A stretch of DNA of 64,000 bases from assembly GCF_048593165.1 (NCBI RefSeq), contig NZ_CP184271.1, one strand, 5' to 3'. The translations under genes were made by a program, and so were the position numbers. Of the stretch, positions 34,020-42,868 are shown piece after piece; the stretch's first letter is position 1; the number at the start of each line of letters is the position of its first letter. Under the pieces are notes generated by a model. That model did no database searches and was not told the DNA's origin. It was given only the letters and a program-made list of their open reading frames with translations. The DNA comes from Pectobacterium sp013449375 (GTDB taxonomy: Bacteria > Pseudomonadota > Gammaproteobacteria > Enterobacterales > Enterobacteriaceae).

Positions 34020-35315
34020 ATGTCCAAAATTGTTAAAGTCATCGGCCGTGAAATCATCGACTCACGCGGAAACCCAACTGTTGAAGCGGAAGTTCATCTG
34101 GAAGGTGGTTTTGTAGGTCTGGCTGCTGCGCCATCAGGAGCTTCTACTGGCTCTCGCGAAGCGCTGGAACTGCGTGACGGTGACAAATCCCGTTTTCTGG
34201 GCAAAGGCGTAACGAAAGCCGTTGCTGCTGTTAACGGCCCGATTGCTCAAGCTGTTGTGGGTAAAGACGCGAAAGATCAGGCGAACATCGACAAGATCAT
34301 GATCGATCTGGATGGTACCGACAACAAATCCAAATTTGGTGCTAACGCGATTCTGGCTGTTTCTCTGGCTGCCGCTAAAGCGGCTGCTGCGTCAAAAGGC
34401 CTGCCGCTGTATGCTCACATCGCTGAACTGAACGGCACCCCTGGCAAATACTCTATGCCACTGCCAATGATGAACATCATCAACGGTGGTGAGCACGCAG
34501 ATAACAACGTTGATATCCAAGAGTTCATGATTCAGCCTGTTGGCGCGAAAACTCTGAAAGAAGCCGTTCGTATGGGTTCTGAAGTGTTCCACAACCTGGC
34601 TAAAGTTCTGAAGTCTAAAGGTATGAGCACGGCTGTGGGTGACGAAGGTGGCTACGCGCCTAACCTGGGTTCCAACGCCGAAGCGCTGGCTGTTATCGCT
34701 GAAGCGGTAAAAGCGGCAGGCTACGAGCTGGGTAAAGACATTACGCTGGCGATGGACTGTGCCGCGTCTGAATTCTACAAAGACGGTAAATACGTTCTGG
34801 CTGGCGAAGGCAACAAAGCGTTCACCTCTGAAGAATTCACCCACTTCCTGGAAGATCTGACCAAACAGTACCCAATCGTGTCTATCGAAGACGGTCTGGA
34901 CGAATCTGATTGGGCTGGCTTCGCATACCAGACTAAAGTTCTGGGCGACAAAATCCAGCTGGTTGGTGACGACCTGTTCGTAACCAACACCAAAATCCTG
35001 AAAGAAGGTATCGAGAAAGGCATCGCTAACTCCATCCTGATCAAATTCAACCAGATCGGTTCTCTGACCGAAACGCTGGCTGCAATTAAAATGGCGAAAG
35101 ATGCAGGCTACACGGCTGTTATCTCTCACCGTTCAGGCGAGACTGAAGATGCAACCATCGCTGACCTGGCAGTAGGTACAGCGGCTGGCCAGATCAAAAC
35201 CGGTTCTATGAGCCGTTCTGACCGCGTTGCTAAGTACAACCAACTGATTCGTATCGAAGAAGCGCTGGGTGATGCTGCGCCATTCAACGGCCTGAAAGAA
35301 GTTAAAGGCCAGTAA
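34020..35315 (+). CDS. eno: enolase
   Basis: This 431-residue enzyme interconverts 2-phosphoglycerate and phosphoenolpyruvate and is part of the RNA degradosome in enterobacteria. Landmarks are EIIDSRGNPTVE, SGASTGSREALELRDGD, the metal ligands in AMDCAASEF, SIEDGLDESDW and GDDLFVTN, the catalytic lysine in ILIKFNQIGSLTET, and SHRSGETEDATIADLAVG. CTGAGGAAAATCTA precedes ATG. Codon use is strongly biased towards preferred codons, as expected of a highly expressed gene. It also consumes the 2-phosphoglycerate made by GarK. Confidence 0.98.
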   Translation: MSKIVKVIGREIIDSRGNPTVEAEVHLEGGFVGLAAAPSGASTGSREALELRDGDKSRFLGKGVTKAVAAVNGPIAQAVVGKDAKDQANIDKIMIDLDGTDNKSKFGANAILAVSLAAAKAAAASKGLPLYAHIAELNGTPGKYSMPLPMMNIINGGEHADNNVDIQEFMIQPVGAKTLKEAVRMGSEVFHNLAKVLKSKGMSTAVGDEGGYAPNLGSNAEALAVIAEAVKAAGYELGKDITLAMDCAASEFYKDGKYVLAGEGNKAFTSEEFTHFLEDLTKQYPIVSIEDGLDESDWAGFAYQTKVLGDKIQLVGDDLFVTNTKILKEGIEKGIANSILIKFNQIGSLTETLAAIKMAKDAGYTAVISHRSGETEDATIADLAVGTAAGQIKTGSMSRSDRVAKYNQLIRIEEALGDAAPFNGLKEVKGQ

Positions 35316-35378
35316 TCGTGTTTCTGGCGTATCAGGTCGCTGAGAAAACGGCCTGATATACGCCAACGTGATTAACTC

Positions 35379-35418
35379 TAAAAATCCAGAAGCGTGAAAA
35401 CGTTTCTGGATTTTTTTA
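35379..35418 (+). terminator. rho-independent terminator of eno
   Basis: A long stem (aaaatccaga with agcgt against acgtttctggatttt) closes on a GAAA tetraloop and is followed by TTTTTTT. A second inverted repeat, ggcgtatcagg/cctgatatacgcc, lies between it and the eno stop. Together they are a strong terminator. Confidence 0.85.
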
Positions 35419-35475
35419 TGCGATCTCTGGGCTGTTGCTACATAAGCTTAACAGCCCCCATATTGCCAGTATTGG

Positions 35476-36156
35476 TTAAGCCAACTGCTTAAGAAGCGCT
35501 TTAGCAACGACTTCCGAGCTTGCCGGATTTTGACCGGTGATCAGCTTGCCGTCTTCAACAAGGTACGGTGCCCAATCTGGGCCTTTTTCGTAGAGCCCGC
35601 CGAGTTTCTTGAATTCATCTTCAATCAGGAAAGGTACCACGTCCATCAACTGAACCGCTTCTTCTTCACCGTTGGTGAAGCCCGTCACTTTGCGGCCTTT
35701 AATCAGGGCATCGCCATTTTCTGCTTTCACATGAATCAGTACACCCGGTGCGTGGCAGACAAAACCGGTTGGCTTGTTGGCGCGTACAAAGGCTTCGATG
35801 AGCGCGATAGAGACGGGAGACTCCGCCAAATCCCAGAGAGGGCCGTGACCGCCAGGATAGAAGACGGCATCGAAATCCTGTTCGCTGACGGTATCGAGTT
35901 TTACCGTATTGGCCAGTTCCTGCTGCGTAGCCGGATCTGCTTTAAAGCGATGCGTTAACTCGGTTTGAAAATCGGCCAGATCGCTTTTCGGGTCGAGAGG
36001 CGGCTGGCCGCCAGCAGGGGAGGCGATGACGATCTCGGCGCCTGCATCTTTAAAGGTGTAATAAGGGGCGGCAAACTCTTCCAGCCAGAAGCCGGTTTTA
36101 TTGCCTGTGTTGCCCAGTTTGTCGTGAGAAGTCAGTACCATTAAAATTTTCATCAT
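35476..36156 (-). CDS. DJ-1/PfpI family protein
   Basis: This 226-residue protein of the DJ-1/PfpI (class I glutamine amidotransferase-like) superfamily is closest to the HchA-like group. The nucleophile elbow FVCHAPGVL carries the Cys, followed by His as in glyoxalase III or deglycase members. DAVFYPGGHGPLWDL and the acidic GFWLEEFAAP segment complete the site. Likely activity is methylglyoxal or protein-glycation detoxification, but the exact substrate is not shown by sequence. Two consecutive Met codons begin the frame; gagagaaaa lies just ahead. It follows the aldehyde dehydrogenase gene on the same strand by 44 bases, so both may answer aldehyde stress. Confidence 0.85.
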   Translation of the reverse strand: MMKILMVLTSHDKLGNTGNKTGFWLEEFAAPYYTFKDAGAEIVIASPAGGQPPLDPKSDLADFQTELTHRFKADPATQQELANTVKLDTVSEQDFDAVFYPGGHGPLWDLAESPVSIALIEAFVRANKPTGFVCHAPGVLIHVKAENGDALIKGRKVTGFTNGEEEAVQLMDVVPFLIEDEFKKLGGLYEKGPDWAPYLVEDGKLITGQNPASSEVVAKALLKQLA

Positions 36157-36200
36157 TTTTCTCTCTATGGTTGCAGGATGAGCCGGTGAATTGATGCCGA

Positions 36201-37619
36201 TTACCCTTTGAGGGCGGCGACAATCGCGTCTTGTTTCTCATGGTAAGGCGCACGCAGTGTCAGGTTAGACGCGCCATCCTCACTCTGTATGACAATCGGT
36301 TTAGCGTGGCTGAAACGACGGAACCCGTGGATGCCGTGGTATGCGCCGATGCCGGATGCGCCAACGCCGCCGAATGGGAGCGTGTCGATAGACACGTGCG
36401 TCATCACATCGTTGATGACCAAGGCGCCTGATGTCGTTCTGGCAGCGAAGCGCTGCTGCATGGCGTTATCGTTGCTGAACAGATACGCCGCCAGCGGGCG
36501 TGGATGCGCATTGATGTAGTGAATCGGTTCTTCCGCTGTCTGATAGGTTTTAATTGGCAACAGTGGGCCAAAAATTTCTTCCTGCATGATCGTCATATCA
36601 TCATGGACGCCGAACACCAGATGCGGTGCAATTTTGCGGCTTTTCGCATCGTAGGGGGCTTCGCCTTCCGGTGCCAGACTGACGACGGTTGCGCCTTGCT
36701 GTTCAGCCTCTTTCAGAAGTCGAATCAGGCGATCGTAATGTCTGTCAGCAATGATAGACGTGTAATCTGGGTTCGCCTGTAACGTCGGGAAACTTTTCTG
36801 CATAAAGGCTTTCGCGGCATCGCGGAAAGCCTGCTCCTGACCTTCGGGCAGCAGAACGTAGTCCGGTGACAGGCAGATTTGTCCGGCGTTGAAGGTTTTC
36901 ACTGTCAACGTACGCTCAGCCGCTTCGGTGATATCTGCGCTACTATCGATCACGACCGGTGATTTCCCACCCAGTTCCAGCGTGACGGGCACCAGATTCT
37001 CTGCCGCCGCGCGCATCACGTGTTTCCCCACGGCGGTACTGCCGGTGAAAACCAGATGATCGAATGGCAGTTCGCTGAACGCCTGACCGATTTCCGCATC
37101 GCCCAGTACCACGGCCAATTCCAGCGGGTCGAAATAGTGGGCAATCAGTTCCGCCAGCAGTTCAGACGTACGTGGTGTGAGCTCTGACGGTTTCAGAATC
37201 GCGGTATTACCGGCAGCAAAAATGTCAGCCAATGGGCCAAATGCCAGATTCACCGGGAAGTTCCACGGGCTGATGACGCCAATCACGCCCAGAGGCTGAT
37301 GCTGGATCCACGCCTGCATGCCGGGAGCGGGTTCATCAACAGCTTCTGGCTGCATCCAACGCTCAACGTTGTCGATGGCGTTCTGTAGCATCTTCAACGT
37401 CGTGCCGACATCGGCGGCTAAGGAGTGATACTGGCTGCGATGGCCGAAATCTTCACTCATGGCCTGTGCGAGTGCCGCGTGGTTTTCACGGATCAGATTG
37501 ATGCTGCGCTGTAAGCGATCTTTACGCAGCGCGGCATCGGCGGGGCCAGATGCAATGTGAGCACGCTTCATCGTATTCAGGATAGCGTGTAAATCCTTTT
37601 TGGATTGTTGTGTCGACAT
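36201..37619 (-). CDS. calB: coniferyl aldehyde dehydrogenase
   Basis: This 472-residue NAD(P)-dependent aldehyde dehydrogenase is of the coniferyl-aldehyde class. GVISPWNFPVNL binds the cofactor, FTGSTAVGKHV is the Rossmann loop, ELGGKSPVVID carries the catalytic glutamate and FNAGQICLSPDY the catalytic cysteine. This class oxidises phenylpropanoid aldehydes released from lignin, which fits a plant-associated bacterium. The frame reaches 37685, but ATG at 37619 has AGAGGACACAAC ahead and gives the family length. It is divergent from a LysR gene, the probable regulator. The symbol rests on family resemblance. Confidence 0.82.
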   Translation of the reverse strand: MSTQQSKKDLHAILNTMKRAHIASGPADAALRKDRLQRSINLIRENHAALAQAMSEDFGHRSQYHSLAADVGTTLKMLQNAIDNVERWMQPEAVDEPAPGMQAWIQHQPLGVIGVISPWNFPVNLAFGPLADIFAAGNTAILKPSELTPRTSELLAELIAHYFDPLELAVVLGDAEIGQAFSELPFDHLVFTGSTAVGKHVMRAAAENLVPVTLELGGKSPVVIDSSADITEAAERTLTVKTFNAGQICLSPDYVLLPEGQEQAFRDAAKAFMQKSFPTLQANPDYTSIIADRHYDRLIRLLKEAEQQGATVVSLAPEGEAPYDAKSRKIAPHLVFGVHDDMTIMQEEIFGPLLPIKTYQTAEEPIHYINAHPRPLAAYLFSNDNAMQQRFAARTTSGALVINDVMTHVSIDTLPFGGVGASGIGAYHGIHGFRRFSHAKPIVIQSEDGASNLTLRAPYHEKQDAIVAALKG

Positions 37620-37734
37620 GTTGTGTCCTCTTTTATTCGTCGAGTACCAGAGAAAACAGAAAGTTAGCCGGGATTTCCGGGTCACTCAGGATGGGATAAA
37701 GGATACTGCAGGGGTTGATCCGCTCGCCAACAAG

Positions 37735-37760
37735 ATTATTATTCGGGGGGTATAAATAAT
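37735..37760. promoter_or_regulatory. candidate LysR box between calB and its regulator
   Basis: ATTATT and AATAAT form an inverted repeat 14 bases apart in the 169-base divergent gap, 28 bases before the LysR ATG at 37789. The symmetry and position suit LysR autoregulation. It was spotted by eye. Confidence 0.4.
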
Positions 37761-37788
37761 TTTATATCTCAGTCTCTATAGGTATCGT

Positions 37789-38679
37789 ATGTCACTTATT
37801 CGCCTACGCACATTTGTGGAAGTCTATCGGCAACGCTCAATTAGCGGAGCGTCGCGCGCGCTGAATCTGACCCAGCCGGCGGTGTCGCAGCACATTGCCG
37901 GACTGGAGGTCGCTGTGGGGCGGCGTCTCTTTGAACGTCAGGCGAACGGCGTGACGCCCACCTCGGCGGCAGACGATCTGGCGGCAGATCTGGGCGATAA
38001 ACTCGATGAAGCTGAGGCGGCACTGGCCTCTGCTCGGGCGAGATCAATGGATGTCGCGGGGACGCTGCATATTATTGGTCATGCGGATTTCATGGCGGAA
38101 GTGGTGTCGGAGCAGTTATTGCCGCTGCTTGAGGCTGGCGTGCGAGTGCACATGCATACGGGTGACGGCGATTTGATTAAACAGATGCTGCTGGAAGGGC
38201 ACTGTGATTTGGGGATAACGGCGCATCCGGTAACGGATAAGCGGCTGAAAAGCGATCTGTTAAAGAGTGCGAGGCTACAGGCGGTGGCGGCACCTGCGAT
38301 TGTCGAGCGGCTATTGCAGGCAGACGATCTGCCGCAGGCGTTGGCGCAGGAACCGATGCTGGCGTATGACCTTGAATTGCCCCTGATTGATCACTGGCTG
38401 AAGAAGAACCGTATGGAAGATAAGGGGCTGGTGCCTGCCGTGGTGAGTCAGGATCTGCGTGCGCTGCGCCGCGTGCTGACCAGCGGATTTGGCTGGACGG
38501 TGATGCCGGTGTATTTATGTCAGGATTTGCTGGATGCCGGAGAGCTTGCCATCATTCCGCCTCCTGTCGGCACAACGCAGTTGGATTACTATCTGGCCTG
38601 GGTGCCGGGCGCGCTGCGTCAGCCGCGTTTAGCCCATGCGCGGCAGACCTTCCTGTGGCGCTTGCAGCACGCTGAATAG
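37789..38679 (+). CDS. LysR-family regulator divergent from calB
   Basis: This 296-residue protein has an N-terminal winged helix-turn-helix (LRTFVEVYRQRSISGASRAL, NLTQPAVSQHIAGLE) and a C-terminal periplasmic-binding-like effector domain (from about 90: GTLHIIGHADFMAEVVSEQL). Divergent orientation and a short shared gap indicate control of the aldehyde dehydrogenase and possibly of the DJ-1 gene behind it. The effector is not deducible, but an aromatic aldehyde is a natural guess. Confidence 0.88.
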   Translation: MSLIRLRTFVEVYRQRSISGASRALNLTQPAVSQHIAGLEVAVGRRLFERQANGVTPTSAADDLAADLGDKLDEAEAALASARARSMDVAGTLHIIGHADFMAEVVSEQLLPLLEAGVRVHMHTGDGDLIKQMLLEGHCDLGITAHPVTDKRLKSDLLKSARLQAVAAPAIVERLLQADDLPQALAQEPMLAYDLELPLIDHWLKKNRMEDKGLVPAVVSQDLRALRRVLTSGFGWTVMPVYLCQDLLDAGELAIIPPPVGTTQLDYYLAWVPGALRQPRLAHARQTFLWRLQHAE

Positions 38680-38793
38680 CGCTCTTCTCTGCTCCACAGC
38701 GCGTTATTTTTCAAGACCTCACGAGGCAGCGTCCGGTAGCGATGCTGCTTCTCTTCCTGCTGACGCTCCTTCTTCCATCCTGTGATCGCCATA

Positions 38794-38813
38794 AACGAAC
38801 TGCGGGTTTCGTT
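38794..38813. promoter_or_regulatory. inverted repeat upstream of rhiT
   Basis: AACGAAC and GTTTCGTT are near-perfect inverted halves separated by five bases, about 160 bases before the rhiT ATG. It resembles but does not match a KdgR box (AATGAAAC...GTTTCATT). It may bind KdgR or another pectinolysis regulator. In Dickeya the rhi genes answer to RhaS. Confidence 0.35.
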
Positions 38814-38975
38814 CAGTTAAAATGGCTTTTTATAAAATCTTTGACGCGGATCGCACCCATCTTCCCTGTGCTGCCAGCGCGGAACGAGGGATGGCAAGCG
38901 TGCAAAGGTTTTCACTATCGCCGGGCGCTAACGTAGCAGCGTGACACCTTCATAACTAAAAATGTTCGGGGAAGG

Positions 38976-40541
38976 ATGGCGATGAAAACGCGTAAGATCG
39001 GTTTGGCGAACTATTTAGCCTACGGTTCAGGGGATTTTCTTGGTGCTGGTACCACGGCGCTGACGGCCGCCTGGTTACTCTATTTTTACACCACGTTCTG
39101 TGGCCTGACGCCGATTGAGGCAACCTTTATTTTTGCGATGGCGCGCGTGCTCGATGCCGTCGTCAGCCCGCTGATGGGCTTCCTGACCGATAACTTCGGT
39201 TCTACGTGGTTAGGCAAACGCTTTGGCCGCCGTAAGTTCTTTATTCTGCTCGGTATTCCCTGCGTGTTTAGCTATAGCTTCATGTGGGTCGGGGATATGA
39301 GCTATTGGTACTATCTGCTGACGTACCTGCTATTCGATATCGTCTACACGATGGTGCTGGTGCCGTATGAAACGCTGGTGCCGGAAATGACCGACGATTT
39401 CAAACAGAAAACCAAATTCTCCGGCGCGCGTATCGCACTGGCGCAACTTTCCGCCATTTTAGCCGCGTTTTTGCCGGGCATCTTGCTGGGTTACTTTGGC
39501 AAAGATAACGCCGTTTCTTTCTTCTACTCGAGTCTGGTGTTCTCCATTATTTGTGCGCTGGTGTTGACGCTAGTGTATTGCTTTACCTGGGAACGGCCGC
39601 GGGATCAGATGTCGGAAGCGTCGCTACGGGCGGAGAAAGAGCGCCAGTCTCTGACGTTAGGCCAAAGCCTGAAGCGGCTGAATGTTGAACTGCTCTCTAC
39701 ACTGCGCATTCGTATTTTCCGCCAGCATCTGGGTATGTATCTGGGTGGGTATATCGCACAGGACGTGTTTAACGCCGTGTTCACCTACTACGTGGTTTTT
39801 GTGCTGATGCAGAGCCCGACGATGGCGTCGAACCTGATGGGAACGATGGCGATTCTGCAATTTATCGCGGTGATCGGCATGATCCCGCTGTGTATCCGTT
39901 TTGGACCCGCGCCGTCTTACCGTTTAGTGGTCTGTCTGTTTGGCGTGAGTGCGCTCTCTTACGGGGTTCTGTGGTACAGCGGCCTGCATGACACCTTCTC
40001 TCTGCTGTTGTTGATTTCTGCGCTGGCTGGCATCGGGCGTGGCGGGATCAACTACGTGCCGTGGAACACTTACACTTACATCGCCGACGTGGATGAAGTG
40101 ATCACCGCGCAGCGTCGCGAAGGGATCTTCGCCGGCATTATGACGCTGACCCGTAAAGCCTCTCAGGCAGGGGCGGTGATGCTGGTGGGCGTGGTGTTAC
40201 AGCTCTCCGGCTTTGTATCCGGACAGAGCGTACAGGCTCCGGGCGTCAGTCACACTATCCTGATGATTTTGAGCGTTGGCACCGTGGGTGTGCTGGCGTT
40301 GGGCTTCCTGGTTTCCCTGCGCTTTAAACTCAATCTGCAAACGCACAGCGTGCTGCGGGAAGAAACGCTGAAAATGCGCGAAGCCGGACGCCCTGTTCCG
40401 GAGAAGATTACGCTGCAGGCGCGGGCAACGGTCGAAATGCTGGCCGGTATGCCGTATGAATCGCTGTGGGGCAACAACAACATCGGTTACCTGAACCGCC
40501 ATAAAGGCGACAAGCCGATCACGCACGCCACGCAGTCGTAA
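38976..40541 (+). CDS. rhiT: rhamnogalacturonide transporter RhiT
   Basis: This 521-residue inner-membrane symporter of the glycoside-pentoside-hexuronide (GPH) family has about twelve membrane segments. NYLAYGSGDFLGAGTTAL and GFLTDNFGSTWLGKRFGRRK are typical GPH segments. The related TogT carries oligogalacturonides. The neighbouring unsaturated rhamnogalacturonyl hydrolase gene, 37 bases downstream, points to RhiT, which in Dickeya imports oligomers released from rhamnogalacturonan I and is induced through RhaS. MKTRKIG two codons inside could also be the start. The choice between RhiT and TogT rests on context. Confidence 0.82.
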   Translation: MAMKTRKIGLANYLAYGSGDFLGAGTTALTAAWLLYFYTTFCGLTPIEATFIFAMARVLDAVVSPLMGFLTDNFGSTWLGKRFGRRKFFILLGIPCVFSYSFMWVGDMSYWYYLLTYLLFDIVYTMVLVPYETLVPEMTDDFKQKTKFSGARIALAQLSAILAAFLPGILLGYFGKDNAVSFFYSSLVFSIICALVLTLVYCFTWERPRDQMSEASLRAEKERQSLTLGQSLKRLNVELLSTLRIRIFRQHLGMYLGGYIAQDVFNAVFTYYVVFVLMQSPTMASNLMGTMAILQFIAVIGMIPLCIRFGPAPSYRLVVCLFGVSALSYGVLWYSGLHDTFSLLLLISALAGIGRGGINYVPWNTYTYIADVDEVITAQRREGIFAGIMTLTRKASQAGAVMLVGVVLQLSGFVSGQSVQAPGVSHTILMILSVGTVGVLALGFLVSLRFKLNLQTHSVLREETLKMREAGRPVPEKITLQARATVEMLAGMPYESLWGNNNIGYLNRHKGDKPITHATQS

Positions 40542-40578
40542 CTGCATTGACCTGTTAACTGATAACTCAATTGGATGA

Positions 40579-41724
40579 ATGACTATGACCGTATTCAGTG
40601 TAAAACATAGCCCGCTTTTACGTCAGCCGGAACGCTTCATCTCCCGTGAGGATCTGAAGGCGCTGATTTGCCGCATCACCGACAATCTGGTGAATATTGA
40701 GGATAAAACCGGTGAGTTCTTGTTACGGCTGGACGATGGTCGGGTGATTGATACCAAAGGCTGGGCAGGTTGGGAATGGACGCACGGCATCGGGCTGTAC
40801 GGGATTTACCAGTATTATCAGCAAACGGGTGACGAGCAGATGCGCGCCATCATCGACGACTGGTTTACTGCGCGTCTGGCGGAAGGCACACCGACGAAGA
40901 ATGTGAACACGGTGTGCCCGTTCCTGACGCTGGCTTATCGCTATGAAGAAACGGGCGATGCGCGCTGGTTGCCGTATCTGGAGCGCTGGGCGGAGTGGGT
41001 GATGTACGAAATGCCGCGCACGGACAAGCAGGGCTTGCAGCACATTGTTTATAACAACGAAAACCACCAGCAGCTGTGGGACGACACGCTGATGATGAGT
41101 GTGCTGCCGTTGGCGAAAATCGGCAAGCTGTTAAATCGGCCGGAGTTTGTGGAAGAAGCCACGTATCAGTTCCTGCTGCATGTGCAATATCTGATGGATC
41201 GCGAAAGCGGCCTGTGGTTCCACGGCTGGACGTTCGAAGGGCAGCACAACTACGCCAAAGCACGCTGGGCGCGTGGCAACAGCTGGCTGACCATCGTGAT
41301 TCCTGAATTTATCGAACTGCTGGATCTGCCGGAACACAATGCGACGCGCCGCTTCCTGTTGCAGGTGCTGGAAAGCCAGATTGCAGCGCTGGCGAAATAT
41401 CAAGATGACAGCGGCCTGTGGCATACGCTGATCGACGATCCGAATTCGTACCTTGAAAGCTCGGCAACCGCCGGTTTTGCCTACGGTATTTTGAAAGCGG
41501 TGCGCAAGCGCTACGTCGACCCGAGCTACGCTGAAGTGGCGGAGAAAGCGATTCGCGGCGTGATTCATCACGTTAATGAGGACGGCGAACTGACGCAGGT
41601 GTCATTCGGCACCGCGATGGGCAACGATCTGGATTTCTACCGCAACATCGCGCTGACCTCCATGCCGTACGGTCAGGCAATGGCGATTCTGTGTCTGGCG
41701 GAATACTTGCGGGTGTATCTGTAA
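40579..41724 (+). CDS. rhiN: unsaturated rhamnogalacturonyl hydrolase RhiN (GH105)
   Basis: This 381-residue, (alpha/alpha)6-barrel glycoside hydrolase of family 105 removes the unsaturated galacturonyl residue from rhamnogalacturonan lyase products by vinyl-ether hydration. GWAGWEWTHGIGLYG, QQLWDDTLMMSVLPLA (with the catalytic Asp region), FHGWTFEGQHNYAKARWARG and ESSATAGFAYGIL are family motifs. No signal peptide is seen, so it acts in the cytoplasm on imported oligomers. It lies directly after rhiT as in the Dickeya rhiTN operon. An ATG two codons in (40585) is an alternative start. Confidence 0.9.
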   Translation: MTMTVFSVKHSPLLRQPERFISREDLKALICRITDNLVNIEDKTGEFLLRLDDGRVIDTKGWAGWEWTHGIGLYGIYQYYQQTGDEQMRAIIDDWFTARLAEGTPTKNVNTVCPFLTLAYRYEETGDARWLPYLERWAEWVMYEMPRTDKQGLQHIVYNNENHQQLWDDTLMMSVLPLAKIGKLLNRPEFVEEATYQFLLHVQYLMDRESGLWFHGWTFEGQHNYAKARWARGNSWLTIVIPEFIELLDLPEHNATRRFLLQVLESQIAALAKYQDDSGLWHTLIDDPNSYLESSATAGFAYGILKAVRKRYVDPSYAEVAEKAIRGVIHHVNEDGELTQVSFGTAMGNDLDFYRNIALTSMPYGQAMAILCLAEYLRVYL

Positions 41725-41791
41725 TTAGCTCATCGCTCTGGTCTGTGAGGGTGAACTCTTATACACAAATGCTGATAATTTTTATGGTGTT

Positions 41792-42046
41792 GACGTTATC
41801 CGGCGTGAAAATTATGCAGCGGTGCGCTTGACCGCCGAGTGAGCGACAGGACGTCGCGAAAGCCAGCGCCATGCCGGGAGCATGTCGCTGGCGGCTCGAA
41901 AAGCGGGCATGGGTACCGGTGGAACCGCGTAGCGGCATAATTTAGCCGGAAGCCTGGGTTCGTAGGGCGGCGGCGACTGAGCCGCCCTACGTCGGGCGCG
42001 TGTACGGTATCGCATAAGAGTGGCGGTGGTGTGGCGCACGAAAGCC
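41792..42046 (-). repeat. dispersed repeat, short form, copy C
   Basis: About 255 bases in the same orientation as copy B, lacking the four-hairpin module and more diverged internally. It begins gacgttatccggcgtgaaaattatgc and ends gcgcacgaaagcc. It fills most of the rhiN-SDR gap of 389 bases. A minus-strand frame inside it (AAQSPPPYEPRLPAKLC) is the repeat in translation, not a gene. Confidence 0.75.
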
Positions 42047-42113
42047 TCTCTTAACCTGCATATAAATGTGATTAAGATACAGGCTAAGCGGGAGGAACCT
42101 GTATAGGTTGCGT

Positions 42114-42860
42114 CTATTTCCCGCCCGCGAGGTCGATAAAATTCCCAGTAACGTAAGACGCCTCATCCGATAACAGCCAGCCTATTGCTTGCGCGACCTC
42201 CATCGGGTGACCACCTCGTTTCATGGGCAGCGAATGTTTAATGCGATCGACTCTTGCCGGTTCACCGCCGTCAGCGTGCATATCGGTATAAATAAAACCA
42301 GGTCGCACGGCGTTAACGCGAATGCCCTGATCGGCAACTTCCAGCGATAAGCCAATGGTCAGCGTATCGAGCGCGCCTTTTGATGCCGCATAATCAATAT
42401 ATTCATGCGGTGAACCCAGCCGAGCGGCGGCGGATGACACATTGACGATAGCACCACCTTTTCCACCATGGCGGAACGCCATACGCTTAACCGCTTCCCT
42501 TGCACAGAGAAAACTGCCTACCGTATTGGTCGCAAACATGTCGTTAAGCCGCGCGGCATCAAGCTGTTCAATGGTGGCTTGAGGTTTAAGCATCGCGGCG
42601 TTATTCACCAGACCGGTGAGGCAACCAAGTTCTTTATCCATCCGCTTAAAAAGCGCAATAACTTGCTCTTCATCGGCGATATCGACCTGAACGGCGATGG
42701 CCGTTCCTCCACTTGCGCGAATCTCGTCGAGAACGCTATTCGCACTGTCCTGCTGGGTGCGGTAACCGATACAAATCTTGTGGCCTTTTTCTGCCAGATA
42801 GCACGCGGTAGCGCGGCCAATGCCGCGCGAACCGCCAGTAATCAACGTAATGCGTTCCAT
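42114..42860 (-). CDS. YgfF-like SDR oxidoreductase
   Basis: This 248-residue short-chain dehydrogenase/reductase resembles E. coli YgfF. The cofactor motif TGGSRGIGRAT is at the N-terminus, LVNNAAML stabilises the fold, and the catalytic Ser-Tyr-Lys triad lies in NVSSAAARLGSPHEYIDYAASKGALD. RPGFIYTDMHADGGEP and the GNFIDLAGGK end are strongly YgfF-like. The substrate is unknown. It ends the run on the minus strand; the MBL-fold gene lies eight bases upstream of its start, so they are probably one transcript. Confidence 0.88.
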   Translation of the reverse strand: MERITLITGGSRGIGRATACYLAEKGHKICIGYRTQQDSANSVLDEIRASGGTAIAVQVDIADEEQVIALFKRMDKELGCLTGLVNNAAMLKPQATIEQLDAARLNDMFATNTVGSFLCAREAVKRMAFRHGGKGGAIVNVSSAAARLGSPHEYIDYAASKGALDTLTIGLSLEVADQGIRVNAVRPGFIYTDMHADGGEPARVDRIKHSLPMKRGGHPMEVAQAIGWLLSDEASYVTGNFIDLAGGK

Positions 42861-42868
42861 TCTGCCCC

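Noticed and set aside
34392..35129. 245-codon frame antisense to eno
   Set aside because: It is Phe- and Gln-rich, a typical shadow of a strongly codon-biased gene. Enolase is certain.
41812..42039. 75-codon frame within repeat copy C
   Set aside because: A similar frame occurs in copy B because both are the same repeat. The reading is not kept across the long copies.
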